Both the position numbers and the translations under genes were made by a program. A model generated the notes under the pieces. The model was not told the DNA's origin. It saw only the letters and a list, made by a program, of their open reading frames with translations, and searched no databases. A stretch of DNA of 42,500 bases from Mesostigma viride (taxonomy: Eukaryota; Streptophyta; Mesostigmatophyceae; Mesostigmatales; Mesostigmataceae), in NCBI GenBank assembly GCA_009746045.1, contig RPFO01000819.1:1096608-1139107 (forward strand), in the 5' to 3' direction. This document shows, in pieces, positions 32,601 to 39,812 of this stretch; the first letter of the stretch is position 1, and the number at the start of each line of letters is the position of its first letter.

Positions 32601-33726
32601 GCGTGGGGCGGTGGGTAGCGGTGCAGGTGCTGTCATACGGCCGGGTCACCGCGTGGGCGATAGCAGTAAGGATGAGGGGGCCAGTCATGATGACGATGGT
32701 GCAGAGGAGCGGCGGCGACTCAAGGCCAAGGTGTTGGAGCTCGAAGAGAAAATGACCAAGGAGGAGGAGGCCGCGCGGAAGGGGAGCATGCGCTGGGAAG
32801 GGTTTGGCAAGGGGGCGACAGCGGGTATGAAGGAGGAGCGTGAGGATTGGGAGGTATTGGCGGAGAAGATGGCAGCATTGTCCAGCAGCGAGGGGACGGA
32901 GGGGGTTGCGACGGCACAGGCTGGGGAGGGTTCCAGCGATCAAGCTGCTTCATGGGACGAAGAGAGGAAAATGGAGAAGGATGCAGTGGCTGGCAAGGAG
33001 GGCGCGCACGACGCGGCACGGCCTGCACTACCGGAGTCTTCTGGTGTCCGCACCTCGCGGGCAGCCAGGGACACGTCGGGGAGGGCGGTGGGCCCTGGCA
33101 TTGACGTGGAAGGAAGCGGGAAGGGGGGTGGGGATGCCAGTTGGGGTGTGGAGCCCCCAAGCCACCTGTCCAGGGCCCCAGGTGCCGCTGGTCTCCTTGC
33201 CAATATGGATGATGGCGTCTCTAAGAGCAGTTGGGCGGAGGGTGCTCTCGGCATGGCTGCGGCGGTGCCACCTGGCCATGGATCCGCTCAAGGGGCAAAC
33301 GAGGAAACGGATTTGGACGGGCCGTGTGTGGGTAATTGCCTGGACGTGTTGGCAACGAGGGGCAATGCTTCACAGGCCGAGGGTGAGTATAGTGAACAGG
33401 CGGTGGATGCGTCGCAGGGAGCCGAGGCCGCAGGTAGGGGCATGGGTATCCCTGAACCTCCCTGGCAGTGGCCGACACCTGGCTTGTCTCTAGAGGGCAA
33501 GGTGGACGCCTGGGGGTGCCAGGGGGTGCAGTTTGAGGATGCCGAAGGGCCTTACCTGGCGGAGCTGGACACCCCACACGATGAGGAACCGGGTGTGAGT
33601 GAGGGGGTTAGGGGTGCTGGCCCATTGGACGCAAGCACGGCCACTGCTGACGTTTATCCTGTGCCAGCTGGCGACAGTGGAAGCGAGACGCAGCTGCATG
33701 AGCTCCTGTTGTTGTTGACAGCGTAG
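5640..33726 (+). CDS. NYN/LOTUS-domain protein (MARF1/limkain-b1-like), giant split gene
   Basis: Exons: 5855-6061 (or from ATG 5640), 20628-20727, 21452-21613, 22239-22673, 23410-23541, 24093-25033, 28423-28505, 29291-29429, 30196-30300, 31293-33726. All nine junctions have GT/AG ends and matching phases (2,0,0,0,0,2,1,2,2), giving at least about 1,580 residues. The NYN (PIN-like) half-domains join as KGIGLGLLLYELLAWA, and the core reads D-V-D-Y-A-P-V-P ... SCNEEF ... LRSYGFHPVLV ... WDWHLLL. A LOTUS/OST-HTH-like segment follows in the 22239-22673 exon. The C-terminal module (LRKQRVQPSPENI, then FLVTPLGQDAARRL and LQVGELMHM) matches my memory of plant NYN proteins annotated 'endonuclease or glycosyl hydrolase'. 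Relatives are RNA-binding or RNA-cleaving proteins of cytoplasmic granules; that role is inferred here. The N-terminus is unresolved: 5748-5854 looks like an intron (GTGGGA...CCACAG), leaving a codon completed as Trp before DVDY, while reading through from ATG 5640 is also open. Confidence 0.85.
5855..6061 (+). CDS. NYN gene exon a: N-terminal half of NYN domain
   Basis: It carries DVDYAPVP (5856-5879) at the position of the family's WWDIENCPVP strand and first catalytic Asp. It then runs through a helix and strand (AHITSAIRSYG, QLHLAAFG) to MVPPSKGIGL. The acceptor is CCCCCCACAG and the donor GTGCGT at 6062, leaving two bases of a Gly codon. The next exon supplies the third base. Confidence 0.8.
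6102..6240. repeat. Degenerate ~28-bp tandem repeat, about five copies
   Basis: Units share CCTAAG followed by CTTGCATCTGTG-like words (for example at 6102, 6130, 6156). They are strongly diverged and slightly variable in length. The array lies just inside intron 1. Confidence 0.55.
6308..6439. repeat. 24-bp tandem repeat, about 5.5 copies
   Basis: Units contain CGTCGTGGCCCTTTTGGGTG with single-base variants (CCCGTC/CACGTC, GGAT/GGGT). Because 24 is a multiple of three, both strands give short eight-residue repeat frames. I treat these as intronic noise. Confidence 0.85.
6665..20346. repeat. Giant 16-bp minisatellite, about 855 units
   Basis: The unit is GATGCTGTTTCCCCAT. Units at 6668-10640 include occasional 15-bp (TTTCCCAT) and 13-14-bp (TTTCCAT) forms. 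From about 10,645 to 16,430 I see no variant at all. From about 17,280 to the right end variants are frequent: CCCTAT, CACGAT, GTTGTT, ATCCTG, CTTTTT and CTGTTCCATACTGATG. The last variant also forms the very first unit at the left edge. The array ends abruptly in GATGCAAAAAGACCC. On the minus strand all three frames are open and encode the same 16-residue cycle, which only reflects 16 not being divisible by three. Confidence 0.97.
20628..20727 (+). CDS. NYN gene exon b: second catalytic motif
   Basis: It encodes LLLYELLAWACDPPPAVVVI followed by SCNEEFAAAIPK. This corresponds to the family's ...DMLFWA...PAP...LLISGDRDF segment, so the SGDRDF acidic motif is SCNEEF here (20692-20709). The donor is GTAAGG, phase 0. 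Confidence 0.85.
20728..21451 (+). other. Intron 2 of the NYN gene
   Basis: 724 bp from GTAAGG to GCCCCCAG, phase 0. The 3' part is C-rich (21300-21440). No other feature is seen. Confidence 0.8.
21452..21613 (+). CDS. NYN gene exon c: C-terminal part of NYN domain
   Basis: It begins LRSYGFHPVLVTLRAPG, the strand after the second acidic motif, and continues to HQTWDWHLLLLSGQPVPL. That fits the ...VWLWTSLAAGG... end of plant NYN domains as I recall them. The donor is GTGCGT, phase 0. Confidence 0.85.
21614..22238 (+). other. Intron 3 of the NYN gene
   Basis: 625 bp from GTGCGT to CACCACAG. It includes a T-rich (TTTTTA)n stretch at about 21728-21751. No gene is seen in it. Confidence 0.8.
22239..22673 (+). 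CDS. NYN gene exon d: LOTUS/OST-HTH-like segment
   Basis: After a short Thr/Ser/Gly linker, PFPLRLQLLALLHARGNRL (from about 22338) starts a helix-turn-helix-like fold. It continues through LVGPTWAACFG, LHLASLDDLINAC and VVCLETTEV, the order of hydrophobic blocks in LOTUS/OST-HTH domains. A second helical stretch (PLVEVLPQLLGIAPVLVWLY) leads into the next exon. The assignment rests on pattern and on pairing with NYN, and no profile search was possible. Confidence 0.75.
22674..23409 (+). other. Intron 4 of the NYN gene
   Basis: 736 bp from GTATGC to CTGTGCTCAG, phase 0. From about 23085 to 23400 it is a degenerate C-rich repeat built on CCCATGCC words. GTGTGTGTGTGT occurs at about 22929-22942. 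Confidence 0.75.
23410..23541 (+). CDS. NYN gene exon e
   Basis: 44 codons starting LMKSLAPLGSANTLDRLHKA and ending GSMLALSPSCFGIAV. With the end of exon d it could form a second winged-helix-like unit. The phase is 0 on both sides and the donor is GTGAGG. A diverged copy of its 3' half lies about 115 bp downstream. Confidence 0.75.
23542..24092 (+). other. Intron 5 of the NYN gene
   Basis: 551 bp from GTGAGG to CATTGGCAG, phase 0. It contains the half-exon duplicate at about 23565-23658 and otherwise ordinary T-rich intron sequence. Confidence 0.75.
23565..23658 (+). pseudogene. Diverged duplicate of the 3' half of exon e
   Basis: The frame reads GNVLALSPSCFGIAVV (23612-23659) against GSMLALSPSCFGIAVV at the end of exon e. 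Of 16 codons, seven differ synonymously (for example CTC/TTG twice, TCA/TCG, TCC/TCA, TTT/TTC) and two change the residue. Upstream, GAGTGGGG is also shared. I found no acceptor in the right phase, and the following GTTAAA is a weaker donor than GTGAGG. It is either an old pseudoexon or an alternative exon. Confidence 0.6.
24093..25033 (+). CDS. NYN gene exon f: Ser/Thr/Pro-rich linker
   Basis: About 313 codons of low-complexity sequence rich in Gly, Pro, Ser, Thr and Ala. A (TCA/TCG)n poly-serine tract lies at about 24789-24945. The exon then returns to globular sequence (DVEKTARIARFDQKLLTAMY) at its end. That end joins the next exon as MYSLRKQRVQ, phase 2, donor GTGAGG. Confidence 0.75.
25129..25268. 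repeat. 38-bp tandem repeat, about 3.7 copies
   Basis: Units begin at 25129, 25167, 25205 and 25243 with TAGCACTTGAGGTGTGCTGC. The last copy is diverged (GGTGGGCTG). Confidence 0.9.
25380..25545. repeat. 16-bp tandem repeat, about ten copies
   Basis: The unit is GGGTACTTCTATACTA, with single-base variants (ATGTATACTA, TCTAAACTA, TATGCTA). It has the same period as the giant satellite of intron 1 but an unrelated sequence. Confidence 0.9.
25632..27770. repeat. 32-bp minisatellite, about 67 copies
   Basis: The unit runs GGAAGGCCATCGAGTCGCCT then CATGCACCGCAG. Recurrent variants are CGCGTC for CGAGTC, CAATCG for CCATCG, ACCACAG for ACCGCAG, GTCACC for GTCGCC and GCAGAGAAGG for GCAGGGAAGG. One irregular junction (GCAGGCAGGGG) occurs at about 27597. 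All three plus-strand frames are open and encode the same 32-residue cycle, a consequence of 32 not being a multiple of three. I do not call them as genes. Confidence 0.96.
28166..28242. repeat. ~29-bp tandem repeat, three copies
   Basis: The words GGTTGCCTGAGAGCTT recur with spacers CGCAAA and TAGTGAA, followed by a CGCTCCG end. It lies in intron 6, downstream of the 32-bp array. Confidence 0.75.
28337..28418. repeat. CA/CG-rich microsatellite
   Basis: (CA)n with CG interruptions, immediately before the GACCACAG acceptor at 28422, so it may serve as the pyrimidine/purine-alternating 3' end of intron 6. A run of C precedes it at 28311-28322. Confidence 0.9.
28423..28505 (+). CDS. NYN gene exon g
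   Basis: 83 bp encoding LRKQRVQPSPENIREALVDL and FPSDGDV. Plant NYN relatives have a matching LRTLK..LAPTE.NI segment before their C-terminal module (recalled, not searched). The phase is 2 at the 5' end and 1 at the 3' end, with a GTACGA donor. Confidence 0.8.
28506..29290 (+). other. Intron 7 of the NYN gene
   Basis: 785 bp from GTACGA to CGGCGACAG. GGCGATGTCGTTACGCGC is present twice (28561 and 28627). No other gene is seen. Confidence 0.75.
29291..29429 (+). CDS. NYN gene exon h
   Basis: It encodes ...PASWSAVVDAVVAKKEYL, RGRDASGDYIILPSTM and RVWEYR. With exon g it is a winged-helix-like unit corresponding to the ..VKKALESAIEQ...LYV....LWKC. part of plant proteins. The donor GTGAGT follows the first two bases of an ATG codon completed by the next exon. 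Confidence 0.8.
29430..30195 (+). other. Intron 8 of the NYN gene
   Basis: 766 bp from GTGAGT to CGCCGCCAG. It contains a CCCA microsatellite (29457-29593) and a two-copy 41-bp direct repeat at about 29728-29810 built on CCATGCCAACCTATT. Confidence 0.75.
29457..29593. repeat. (CCCA)n microsatellite
   Basis: About 30 CCCA units with CCAT interruptions, C-rich on the coding strand. It gives artefactual Pro/Thr/His and Gly/Trp/Val frames. Confidence 0.95.
30196..30300 (+). CDS. NYN gene exon i
   Basis: It encodes PGDSHDPFDPLAWRALLEFL followed by VTPLGQDAARRLSGG. This fits the W..I..FL.S..GR.AI stretch of plant NYN C-termini. Phase 1 base G completes ATG from exon h. The donor is GTACGT, with two bases of Gly left over. 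Confidence 0.8.
30301..31292 (+). other. Intron 9 of the NYN gene
   Basis: 992 bp from GTACGT to CCACCGCAG. It contains a compound trinucleotide microsatellite, a pyrimidine-rich stretch and an 18-bp C run before the acceptor. Confidence 0.8.
30731..31066. repeat. Compound ACG/ACT and CTC trinucleotide microsatellite
   Basis: (ACG)n(ACT)n at 30735-30850 is followed by about 70 uninterrupted-looking CTC units to 31066. The CTC part is a long pure pyrimidine strand, a classic candidate for triplex DNA. It lies in intron 9. Confidence 0.95.
31293..33726 (+). CDS. NYN gene last exon: end of C-terminal module and disordered tail
   Basis: The first ~45 codons (LSRFRFAKLLQ, LQVGELMHM, ARGLLWPG) complete the conserved C-terminal helical module. 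About 770 codons of low-complexity sequence follow: Asn/Ser/Gly-rich first, then Ala/Pro/Ser/Gly-rich. A charged, probably coiled-coil stretch (EERRRLKAKVLELEEKMTKE, about 32703-32765) comes next, and an acidic Gly-rich end terminates at TAG 33724-33726. No further splice pair is required. The open frame over 2.4 kb with GC-rich third positions supports coding. Confidence 0.8.
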
Positions 33727-34972
33727 CGTTGTGCTGTCATATCTTCCCAACCCATGGGGAGCTTGTAGTAGTGATTAGCTAACGGCCATGCGTGTATATT
33801 ATTCATTTATATTTCCAACACACTAAAGACTGAATTTGTATGGGCTCTCTAGGTGGCTGAAGTTGTTTCACCTCATGAGACTCTAGCTGCGAATAATACG
33901 CTGCTACAGTATAGCTGGCTGCAAGCAGCAGGGTGCATGGGTATACCATCCCCTCGTTTCTGACTATGCACCCAGGTACTCGCATGTTTATTAAGTAATT
34001 AACTAATTAATTTACACGTAGACTGTGTCATGTGAGCATAAGTCCTCAGTGGGATGGATAGTGGGATGGGGTGGATAGCGATCTAATTTCTAGTTATACA
34101 GGGTTGCGGGCACCACGGCCCGAATCGCTGTGGTTACCAAATTTGGTCACATGCGGAGCATGTTTACATGCAAGTTATTCATTGATTTCCACCTAAGACT
34201 GTTTGGTTGGTCTAGCTGGGATTTTCTAGTTTCTACGGATCATGAAGGTACGAGTCCAGGAGTTTTTGGAGCGTTTTCGCGATTTTGGGACGCAGTCACG
34301 TGTCTATTAATTAATTATTTAATTCCGCGATTTTTGGGAGGCGCAGGCAATAAGCGATATGGTGACAGGAACTGCCTACATAAAAAGTGAGACAACTATA
34401 CATATGGACGAACAGGCTCACGCGCCTTTTGGCAAATCCTATAGCTCGGTGGGTCGAGGCTGCATAACTCTGGAAACCCAGCGAGCGGTGCATTGCTGCA
34501 TGCAGGTTCCATCTCCCCTGCATGGCAGTTTGGCGGGATTAGCCTATAATGTGTGCCGCGAAAATGACCTAATTTCACTTATACGCCAGGCAAGCGCTTT
34601 TTATCTGCGACACCGCGCAGACTGCGGCGGTTTGGCCAGGCCAGCGCGCAGTCATCGTTCACGGACCGCGCACAATTCTAGTCCACGGGATTGCGTGCTG
34701 ATTGTATTCGCGGGGCACTTTTGTCTTTGCGTTCTTTTCTGTGCTTTTGTGGGTAGAAATTGGAATTAAAGAGGTTTGCAAATGGAGGACAAAGAAAAGG
34801 TGGCCAGATGAGCGGGCCTTCCCGGCAGGATCGATCCCTATGATGTCTTTAATTAATTAATTAACTAACACGTAAAATGCAGCGTTACGTGAGCATATGT
34901 CCTCAGTACAGTCGAGTGGGATGGGATGGGATGGGATGGGTGGAGCTATCTATCTAAGACCTGCTGCTGAGC
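33727..34972. other. AT-richer intergenic stretch with repeat fragments
   Basis: 3' flank of the NYN gene. It contains (TTAA)n tracts at about 33992-34012, 34310-34325 and 34849-34866. Two related blocks (about 34005-34065 and 34850-34935) share CATGTGAGCATAAGTCCTC-like sequence, and another block (34085-34165) recurs at 36200-36290. Small open frames show no family features. Confidence 0.55.
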
Positions 34973-34979
34973 TCCCTCA

Positions 34980-35790
34980 CCTTTCCACCACCGTCACCTC
35001 CTGACCTCCACCCTCCTTGCCTCTACCTCCACCGCCACCTCCACCTCCACCGCCGACATCAAGGCCCAGCTCCTCAACATCGACAAGCGCCTCCACAACA
35101 ACGCAATCGCCATTGAGTGCCTGCAAAACACCGCAGGCCTCACCGGCCGCCCAGGCAGTTGAAGGACATTGCCGCCCGGCCAGCACCTGCTCAGTGGCCC
35201 AGCCGACGATGCTCCTCCCACCCAGACCTGGGCGGACATACATGCAGAAGCACCACACCACCTCCACCGCCTCCACCATCGCGGCACAGCTCAAGCAACA
35301 AACGCTCGACCTCCGCGAGGAGGCCGACGTCACCAAGCGCAGCCATAATGTCATCGTCAAGCACTTCGACCAGCCGGCAGGTGAGGACTCGGAACTCGTC
35401 TCTCGCCACAGGGAGCGCGGCATTTCTTGCCCCCATGCAACTCACTGTCGAGCTGCGGATGTCGGCTGTCCGCCTTCCCCGCGCGTGCCGGCGGGGAAAT
35501 AAACGGCTGGCCCGGCTCCCGTGCTCCTCATGGCGGATAAGCTGTTGCTGCCGCAAGAGCTTGGCTCTCGGGGAAGTTCCTACACGCTGGACGACGACTT
35601 GACCCTGGCACAGCAACAGAGGCGACGGGAGCTATGGCCGACCTACCTCCAGCTCCGGCAGACCGCAGCGCCGGGGGAAACCGGTATACTGCATGGAGGG
35701 TGGCGGTCATCCACATCGACCACAAGCCCTGGCATGCAGGCGCCCCCGCCGGCCTGCCACCCCAGTCTAGTAGGGGATAACACGTAGCAG
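34980..35790 (+). pseudogene. LINE ORF1-like pseudogene
   Basis: Frame-shifted remains of a retroelement ORF1-like protein. They include a coiled-coil-like stretch (QLKQQTLDLREEADVTKRSH followed by NVIVKHFDQPAGED), then VELRMSAVRLPRA in another frame, and the C-terminal block TLDDDLTLAQQQRRRELWP (about 35588-35645). The last block is nearly identical to TLDDDLTPAQQQQRRDLWP in the minus-strand copy at 37337-37744. At least two frame changes and stops break it. The family assignment follows the usual ORF1 layout of coiled coil, RRM-like block, then ...R..L......; it is not a chromosomal gene. Confidence 0.65.
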
Positions 35791-36900
35791 TAGTGTAGAC
35801 TACTAATCAGGCTTAGCCTAGCACATGGCCCACGCCTATGCGCATGTCGATCGGCGCCTATATAATGGGACTCCCCACGGATGATGCCATTAAGAATTTC
35901 AGCAGCCAAGCTCTGCCTATGCAGAGAGTGACTCTCTGCTGAGAAGCCATGCGGCCTAGCCATTGTTTAGCCATGATCTTCCGTGACCCTACTCTATGTC
36001 CGCACCTTAAAGCTCAGTGCGATGGAATACATAGTGGTGCAGGTGCACTTTGTGCACTCAGAGCAGGTGTATTTACACCCTACTATACCCTTGCAGGAAG
36101 TACTAAAAGCCATAAGCCCAGAATGTATTACAAGCCTTATGCCCCTTCTCACGGATATGTGCTAGTCATGTACTCCGAACGGAGATATGTTCCAATTTAA
36201 TCTAAGACCTAGGACTGAACGGGGTTGTGGGCACCACGGCCCAAATCACTGTGATCGAATGCCATATATACTTCGGTCACACGCGGAGCCCCCACAGAAC
36301 TTGGTGGTGGTCTCCTTTATTACTATACCTGCCACCGGCCTATCGATCCTTGCGAACCATCTGCCTCCAGATTACAGATATGCCACTGAGGGGGCTCATG
36401 CCCTGCATGGCGTGAGCCCATCGCGACTAGGTTCAAGTATGGTTGCGTAATGTTGACTTGAACTTGCTGTAATAATGGCCTAGCCACCTTCATGCCAGGC
36501 CTTAATTCGTGGCGCCGTGTATCAGTGGCTCGGCATACTACTACTGGCTACCTTCAGTTAATCTTCAGCCTATGCACCCGCATGTCTACCCGCCCACTTC
36601 AGTCTACTGTCAGTTTAATTGTGCCAGGCAATGCCCCCGCCATGTGTCACCCACAGGGGGCGGACATCTACGTCGCCCACAATTAGCCCTGGCAGGCAAC
36701 CCCTGCTGCCCCAGCCACCCCAGCCACCCCAGCCACCCCAGCCTAGGGAATGTAGCAGTACTTAGTGTAGACCAGAAAGCTTAGTTATGTGGCCATGTAT
36801 GCCTACGTGATGGGCCCACACCAGCCTTTGCAATAGCCGTAGCAATTTCGAGTCATGATTTGCCCATGCAGGGAGTTACTCCCTGCTAAGATGCCATGTG
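35752..36900. repeat. Diverged direct-repeat family flanking the ORF1-like copies
   Basis: The 3' flank of the plus-strand ORF1-like copy (35752-35955) is repeated at 36712-36905, including a hairpin at 35921-35939 and 36868-36886. The stretch 36030-36195 recurs at 37860-38010 (shared GGTGCAGGTGCAC, ATTACAA..CC, CTCC..GGAG hairpin). The stretch 36200-36290 recurs at 34085-34165. All copies are in the same orientation and diverged. Confidence 0.65.
36655..36745 (+). pseudogene. Third ORF1-like 3' fragment
   Basis: The frame reads GADIYVAHN, stop, then PWQATPAAPATP. It aligns with the very end of the 34980-35790 copy (VAVIHIDHKPWHAGAPAG) and with GGDLMINHKMWTPPAG of the minus-strand copy. Only the 3' end is present, followed by the same 3' flank. 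A 9-bp CCAGCCACC repeat lies inside it (36708-36745). Confidence 0.5.
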
Positions 36901-37336
36901 TATACACCAGCTATAATTAATTAATTAATTAAACTCGTGCTCCCGTTGGGGAGTCACGGAGCACCGAAGTGCTTTTAATAATCCCTGTGTGTGCACTACA
37001 GGAGAAAGGGCAGAGACCCCCAGTCTCCTTCATGCCAAAGGCATGCCACAGCTGCAATCGGGCGCGGCTAGCTAAAAGGACAGGCTAACGATCCGGCAAA
37101 CTGTGGGTGCAATAAGACCCGTGTGAGCATGTCATAGCAAGGAGCGTGGGCAAGTAATCTGAACATAGCCAGGGCGTAGCATGGCTGTACTAGAACTAGG
37201 CTAAGGCTATGGCTGGTTGTGTACCGTGCGTTGGCGGCACGTGACTAGGTTTGTTGGCACAGCTAGGCAAACATTCTAGGCATGGCTGCCTTAGCGACAG
37301 TGACTCCAATGGTTACAAGCTAGGGCTATTGCTATT

Positions 37337-37744
37337 CTAGCCCGCTGGGGGCGTCCACATCTTGTGGTTGATCATCAGGTCCCCGCCCCTCCAGTACACC
37401 TTGGGCTTCTGGGGGTCCTGCTTATGGCGGAGGTATTCCGGCCACAGGTCGCGTCGCTGCTGTTGCTGAGCGGGGGTTAGGTCGTCATCCAGCGTCCAGG
37501 TGAGGTCGTGCAACCGCTTGCGACGAGAGAGGAACCGCTGCTTATCCTCAGGGGAGAGGAAGGTGAGCAGGACTGGTGGGGTGGCCGCCTTGTCCCGTGA
37601 GTGGGGAAGGCGGTGGCACCCACGCAGTTCTACCTCACCTACCAGGCCCATGAGGGTAAGAAGCTGGTTCTTGATCTCGTCAGCGAGGGAGGTTGACGTC
37701 TCACCTGGCTTCTGGGGGAAGCGACGTAGCACCACTCGGCACAC
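37337..37744 (-). pseudogene. LINE ORF1-like protein, 5'-truncated
   Basis: An intact 135-codon frame beginning CRVVLRRFPQKPGETS, then VELRGCHRLPHSRD, PVLLTFLSPEDKQRFLSRRK, TLDDDLTPAQQQQRRDLWP and GGDLMINHKMW. This is the RRM-like and C-terminal part of a LINE ORF1-type protein. The N-terminal coiled-coil part is missing, so the first ATG is probably internal. It is the best preserved of three copies in the window and points the opposite way to the others. Confidence 0.6.
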
Positions 37745-38690
37745 CAGCTATAGCCTAGCCATATATACCTTCCACCCCATATCTCATGCAGGCCTTCTAG
37801 GCCCTCTCGATCCCCAAGCCGCCCTGTGTGAACTCGGTTTGGAGGCATGAACCATTGATCATGGCGGTGCAGGTGCACCTTGTGCACCCAGAGCAGGTGA
37901 TAGTTGTAAATCCTACACCTGCAGGTTGTCGCCCTGATTGTATTACAAACCCATAGATGCCCCTTTCTTAGGGCTATGTGTTACATAAGCTCCCCACGGA
38001 GCTATGATCTTAATTAATTAATTAATTAATTAATTAATGTCACCCACGCACATTACAGCATTTATATAGTGCATGCACCCACAGTTATTTGGACAGGCTC
38101 TCCCCGCGAGTAGTTTAATTTAATTTTAATTAATTGCAGCTGCGGCTTGCCTCCGGGCATGCATGAGGAAAGGACTACGGGTGTCTCTGCCCCCTTCCCA
38201 GTGTGCAACTGATACAGGATCAGTAAAAATCACTTAACACTAATTAATCAATTAATTAAGTTAAGGCCATTTGGGGCACTTTCAGACCCCTAATAAAATT
38301 GCCGAAAATCATTTTGCTCATAGGCCACAACTCCACATACCCCCAACCAAGATGGCAGCTAGGCTATCCACAATTCAAGGCCCTTCAAAATCCGGCTTTC
38401 AGAATATGCAATAATCAATAATATTATGAGATTGATTTTATGAGATTAATTAGTACTTTCGGGATGAAACCTTCAGTCAAAGTGAGCCAAAAGACGATCA
38501 CTTTGTGCCGCCCGGCGGGCCTAGAAAAAGTATCCCCCCCCACCCCATTTTTTTCAGGGGAGGGTCAGAAACCGGCTCAAACCCAACATTGGACAATTTA
38601 CTTGGATATAGTCCAATGGTGCTTTCCGTTGGTCAAACTATACCCGGATAGCCCATTTGACCCATACCATGCAAGCGCCTCGTTGCTGGC
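37745..38690. other. Repeat-rich non-coding stretch
   Basis: It holds a repeat block (37860-38010) ending in a long (TTAA)n tract (38007-38037) and further TTAA-rich runs at about 38114-38135 and 38243-38262. No gene is recognised. Confidence 0.55.
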
Positions 38691-39790
38691 GGCCCGGCAC
38701 CTGCCGGTCATGCCCCGCTGCCGCCCCGGCCCGCTCTACCGCCAGGACTCCCAAGGTCTTGGCCGCCCGGCACCGCCTCAAGCGTAACCGGGACCCGCTG
38801 CTGAGACCGGTGCTCAATCAAGGCCGCCCTTGTGGAGGCCTACTCACATGCTCAGGTCGCAGAGGCGGCCCAGTGCATCGCGGATGCCAATTAGGCCCGG
38901 CTGCCAAGCTCGCAACCAGGGCAAGGACATGTATATGTGGTACCCGACCTCGACCGGCTCGGCGGCCAGCGGCAGCGCACCCCGGTGGAGCACACGGGGG
39001 ACGGCGCGGTACCGGTTAGCCTTGACCGATGGCTGGCCCACAATGTTTCCTTGACAGGTGGGGCTCGCGCCCCTCCCCCGCCGCTTCACCCCGAGAGTCA
39101 CCGGCGGGCGCCCGCCTCGGTGTTGCCGCGGACCCCCCCCGCCGCCTGCGCCCCCCTCCTCGGCCGCAGACTACCACTCCCCGCCTTGAAGGAGGGCTGC
39201 ATGCCTTAATTATTGCGGCCACCAACGACGTCGTCCACCCCTTCACTTTGGAGGAATTGGACGGCGCCCTTGCTCGCCTGCGGTACTACGACGCGGCGGT
39301 CGGTGCCGACCACCTTTCGTCGGCTGAGCTGCTGAAGACCCCTGATCTGACGGTGAGGGAGCTTCTGCTGGGGTTCTGCAACCGTGTCCTAGCTGCTCTC
39401 TGATGAGCCTCCGCCAGCTGACTGGCAGTCTGACGGCCATCCAAGTGATGCTGTACAAGAAGGGCTCTGCTGCTGACCCAAGTAACTATCGGGGTGTCTG
39501 CCTCCAGAGCGCCGCGCTGAACTTAGGTCTTCATGCGTATGATGCTGCACAGGCTCCGCACCGCGCTGGACCCGCACCTGGGTGAGTCTCAGATGGGTTT
39601 CCGTCGTGGCCGTAGGCACTGTCATGGCTGTTTTTGTGGCGCGCCTGTTGATGGAGGAGGTGCGTCGCATTTTCCCTGATGGTTTTCCGCTGGTCTTCAT
39701 TTTTGTTGACTATATCAAGGCCTTTGACACGGTGACTGACTCCCGTCTGGTGGGAGGCTCTTTGGGCCATCCTAGCTCTGGACATATGCC
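38690..39790 (+). pseudogene. Broken LINE reverse transcriptase fragment
   Basis: Remains of a non-LTR retrotransposon RT in several frames. PFTLEELDGALARLRYYDA and GADHLSSAELLKT lie at 39239-39345, and VMLYKKGSAADPSNYRG at about 39445-39496. Then MMLHRLRTALDPHLGESQMG and FRRGRR follow at about 39540-39617 in another frame. Last comes VFIFVDYIKAFDTV (motif A with its catalytic Asp, about 39693-39735), in a third frame. The Y/F-x-D-D motif and everything beyond are absent. Upstream sequence from about 38690 shows related fragments with an in-frame stop. The copy is dead. Confidence 0.75.
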
Positions 39791-39812
39791 ATAGGCTGGA
39801 CACTATATGTAG

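Noticed and set aside
34359-34769. A 136-codon plus-strand frame
   Set aside because: Mixed composition with many Cys and His, no recognisable motif, and it spans repeat-family sequence.
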